Shown here: positions 5,982 through 7,359 of the stretch, one piece after another
How the letters are laid out: each line of letters begins with the position of its first letter
How positions within the stretch are numbered: position 1 is the stretch's first letter
Origin: Syntrophaceae bacterium UBA1062
Lineage (GTDB): Bacteria > Desulfobacterota > Desulfomonilia > UBA1062
Reading direction: 5' to 3'
DNA length: 7,359 bases
Assembly (NCBI GenBank): GCA_002316295.1
Contig: DCDF01000144.1
Span: 594-7,952, forward strand
The notes under the pieces: model-generated
Database searches by the model: none
Told to the model about the DNA's origin: nothing
What the model saw: only the letters and a program-made list of their open reading frames with translations
Translations under genes and position numbers: made by a program

Positions 5982-7358
5982 ATGAATTTTTTCTTTGACC
6001 CTGACGGAGTTGCGGTTATCGGTGCCTCGGCCGACCCCAGGAAGGTCGGCTACTATATCCTGAAAAACACCCTGGGCGGCTACCGGGGCAGGGTCTACCC
6101 GGTGAATCCGAGGTATGAGACGCTGCAGGGCGTCAAGTGCTACCCGGATGTCGAGTCGATCCCCGAGAGCTTCGAGCTCGCCGTCTACTTCATCCCCGCC
6201 ACCTTTCTGCCGGACACGATCCGCGCCTGCGCGAAAAAGGGCGTGAAGGGCATCATCATCGAGTCAGCCGGTTTTGCCGAGGTGGGGGAGACCGGCAGGC
6301 GTCTCCAGGACGAATCGGTGCGGCTTGCCAAAGAGTTCGGCATCAGGCTCTGGGGCCCCAACTGCATGGGCCTCCTCGACGGCTACAAGCGTCATGTGTT
6401 CTCGTTCATCATCAACGACCAGGTGTTCAAGCTGCTCAAGCCGGGCAACGCCTCGTTCATAGTCCAGAGCGGCATGCTCTCGGCGGGCTTTCTCATGATG
6501 ATACTCGAGCGGGGCGGCCTCGGCATCTCCAAAATGTGCTCCATCGGCAACAAGTGCGACGTGCACGAGACAGAGCTGCTCGAATATCTCATCGACGACG
6601 ACTCAACGGATGTGATCGGCATGTATGTGGAGTCGATCATGGAGCCGAAGCGCTTCATGGAGTGCGCGAAGTCGTCGCGGAAGCCCATCGTCATGCTCAA
6701 GGGCGGCCAGAGCCCGGCCGGGGCCAGAGCTGCGGCGAGCCATACGGCGAGCATGGCGGGCGACTATACCATCATGCACCACGCGTTCGAGCAATGCGGC
6801 GTCATCGAGGTGTTCGACATCAACGAGCTCATGGACATCACGCGGGGCTTTTCCAAGACGCGTCTGCTCAGCCATGACGCCGGGACCGCGATCTTCACCT
6901 TCTCGGGCGGCGGCGGCATCATCACTTCAGACCTGCTCCATGCCAGGGGCATGCCGGTCGCGGAGCTCACCCCGCAAAGCCTCAAGGACCTGGAGGAGAT
7001 CTTTCCCGAGTGGATGGCGCCCTCCCACCCCGTCGACATCTGGCCCGCAATCGAGCGCTACGGCTATGAAAAGGTCTACGGCAGGGGCATCGAGATCATC
7101 ATGAACGACCCAAATGTGGACTCTCTCATCGTCCACCTCTTTGCCAGCCGGATGGAAGTCGCCCATCTCTCGAACCTCATTACCATGAAAGACAAGCTCG
7201 GCAAGCCCGTGGTCGCCTGGTGCGCCGGCAACGGCGAGAAACTGAAAAACTTCAGGATCGACCTGGAAAACGCCGGGATTCCGGTATTCGATGAAATCGT
7301 GCGCGGGGTCGACTTCCTGGCCGCCTTCAAGAAGCACGCAAAAAAATCGAAGCGATAG
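5982..7358 (+). CDS. Acyl-CoA synthetase (ADP-forming) alpha subunit, acetate-CoA ligase type
   Basis: The 458-residue protein matches the length of stand-alone alpha subunits of ADP-forming acetyl/acyl-CoA synthetase (about 460 aa in Pyrococcus). These enzymes convert acyl-CoA, ADP and phosphate into acid, CoA and ATP. A CoA-binding Rossmann domain is at the N-terminus ('VAVIGASADP..VGY', 10-25; 'YPVNP', 39-43; 'WGPNCMG', 124-130). A succinyl-CoA-ligase-like domain follows ('QSG', 162-164; 'SIGNKCDV', 187-194; 'MYVES', 214-218). 'ASHTASMAGD' (252-261) contains H254, the expected phosphohistidine. The C-terminal ligase domain includes 'FSGGGG' (307-312) and runs to the Lys-rich end. There is no ATP-grasp domain, so a separate beta subunit is required. 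Ribosome binding site AGGAGG (5965-5970) lies a rather long 11 bases before the ATG, but the family-typical N-terminus supports this start. Substrate could be acetyl-CoA or another acyl-CoA. The gene ends one base before the window edge. Confidence 0.93.
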   Translation: MNFFFDPDGVAVIGASADPRKVGYYILKNTLGGYRGRVYPVNPRYETLQGVKCYPDVESIPESFELAVYFIPATFLPDTIRACAKKGVKGIIIESAGFAEVGETGRRLQDESVRLAKEFGIRLWGPNCMGLLDGYKRHVFSFIINDQVFKLLKPGNASFIVQSGMLSAGFLMMILERGGLGISKMCSIGNKCDVHETELLEYLIDDDSTDVIGMYVESIMEPKRFMECAKSSRKPIVMLKGGQSPAGARAAASHTASMAGDYTIMHHAFEQCGVIEVFDINELMDITRGFSKTRLLSHDAGTAIFTFSGGGGIITSDLLHARGMPVAELTPQSLKDLEEIFPEWMAPSHPVDIWPAIERYGYEKVYGRGIEIIMNDPNVDSLIVHLFASRMEVAHLSNLITMKDKLGKPVVAWCAGNGEKLKNFRIDLENAGIPVFDEIVRGVDFLAAFKKHAKKSKR

Positions 7359-7359
7359 G

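Noticed and set aside
1..7359. A mobile element, CRISPR array, defence island or new multi-gene system.
   Set aside because: No transposase, integrase, regular direct repeats, nuclease or toxin-like genes are visible, and all six genes fall into widespread families.

Overview
The window looks like an ordinary stretch of chromosome from a GC-rich, Gram-negative, probably anaerobic bacterium. An AsmA-type envelope protein implies an outer membrane. SlyX is mainly a proteobacterial family. An iron-type alcohol dehydrogenase beside an ADP-forming acyl-CoA synthetase subunit suits fermentative or syntrophic metabolism, as in Desulfobacterota-like lineages. The taxonomic placement is inference from gene content, not from a marker gene.

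Layout: a long minus-strand asmA-like gene (4-2634) has its start facing a divergent plus-strand gene for a small LsrG/YgiN-type (ABM fold) protein (2805-3113). A 380-base noncoding stretch follows, with an AT-rich perfect inverted repeat, a GC-rich hairpin and a nested CT/AG-rich palindrome. Next are a SRPBCC/START-like protein (3494-3943), a 239-base gap with a dyad just before the next gene, and a full-length iron-containing alcohol dehydrogenase (4183-5343). A small slyX-like gene (5425-5619, minus) converges on the dehydrogenase, with a candidate terminator hairpin between them. It is transcribed from a good sigma-70-like promoter. After another 362-base noncoding stretch comes a complete alpha subunit of an ADP-forming acyl-CoA synthetase (5982-7358), which stops one base before the window ends.

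Genes working together: the dehydrogenase (alcohol/aldehyde) and the acyl-CoA synthetase (acyl-CoA to acid plus ATP) could belong to one fermentation route. They are separated by slyX and have their own upstream regions, so co-regulation is not shown. The synthetase alpha subunit needs an ATP-grasp beta subunit, which is not in the window and could lie just downstream. The asmA, ABM, SRPBCC and slyX genes appear to be single-gene units.

I found no mobile element, CRISPR array, tRNA or rRNA, toxin-antitoxin pair, defence system or convincing new multi-gene system. The items most worth a second look are the dehydrogenase's His-to-Gln change at an expected metal ligand and several inverted repeats in the intergenic regions.
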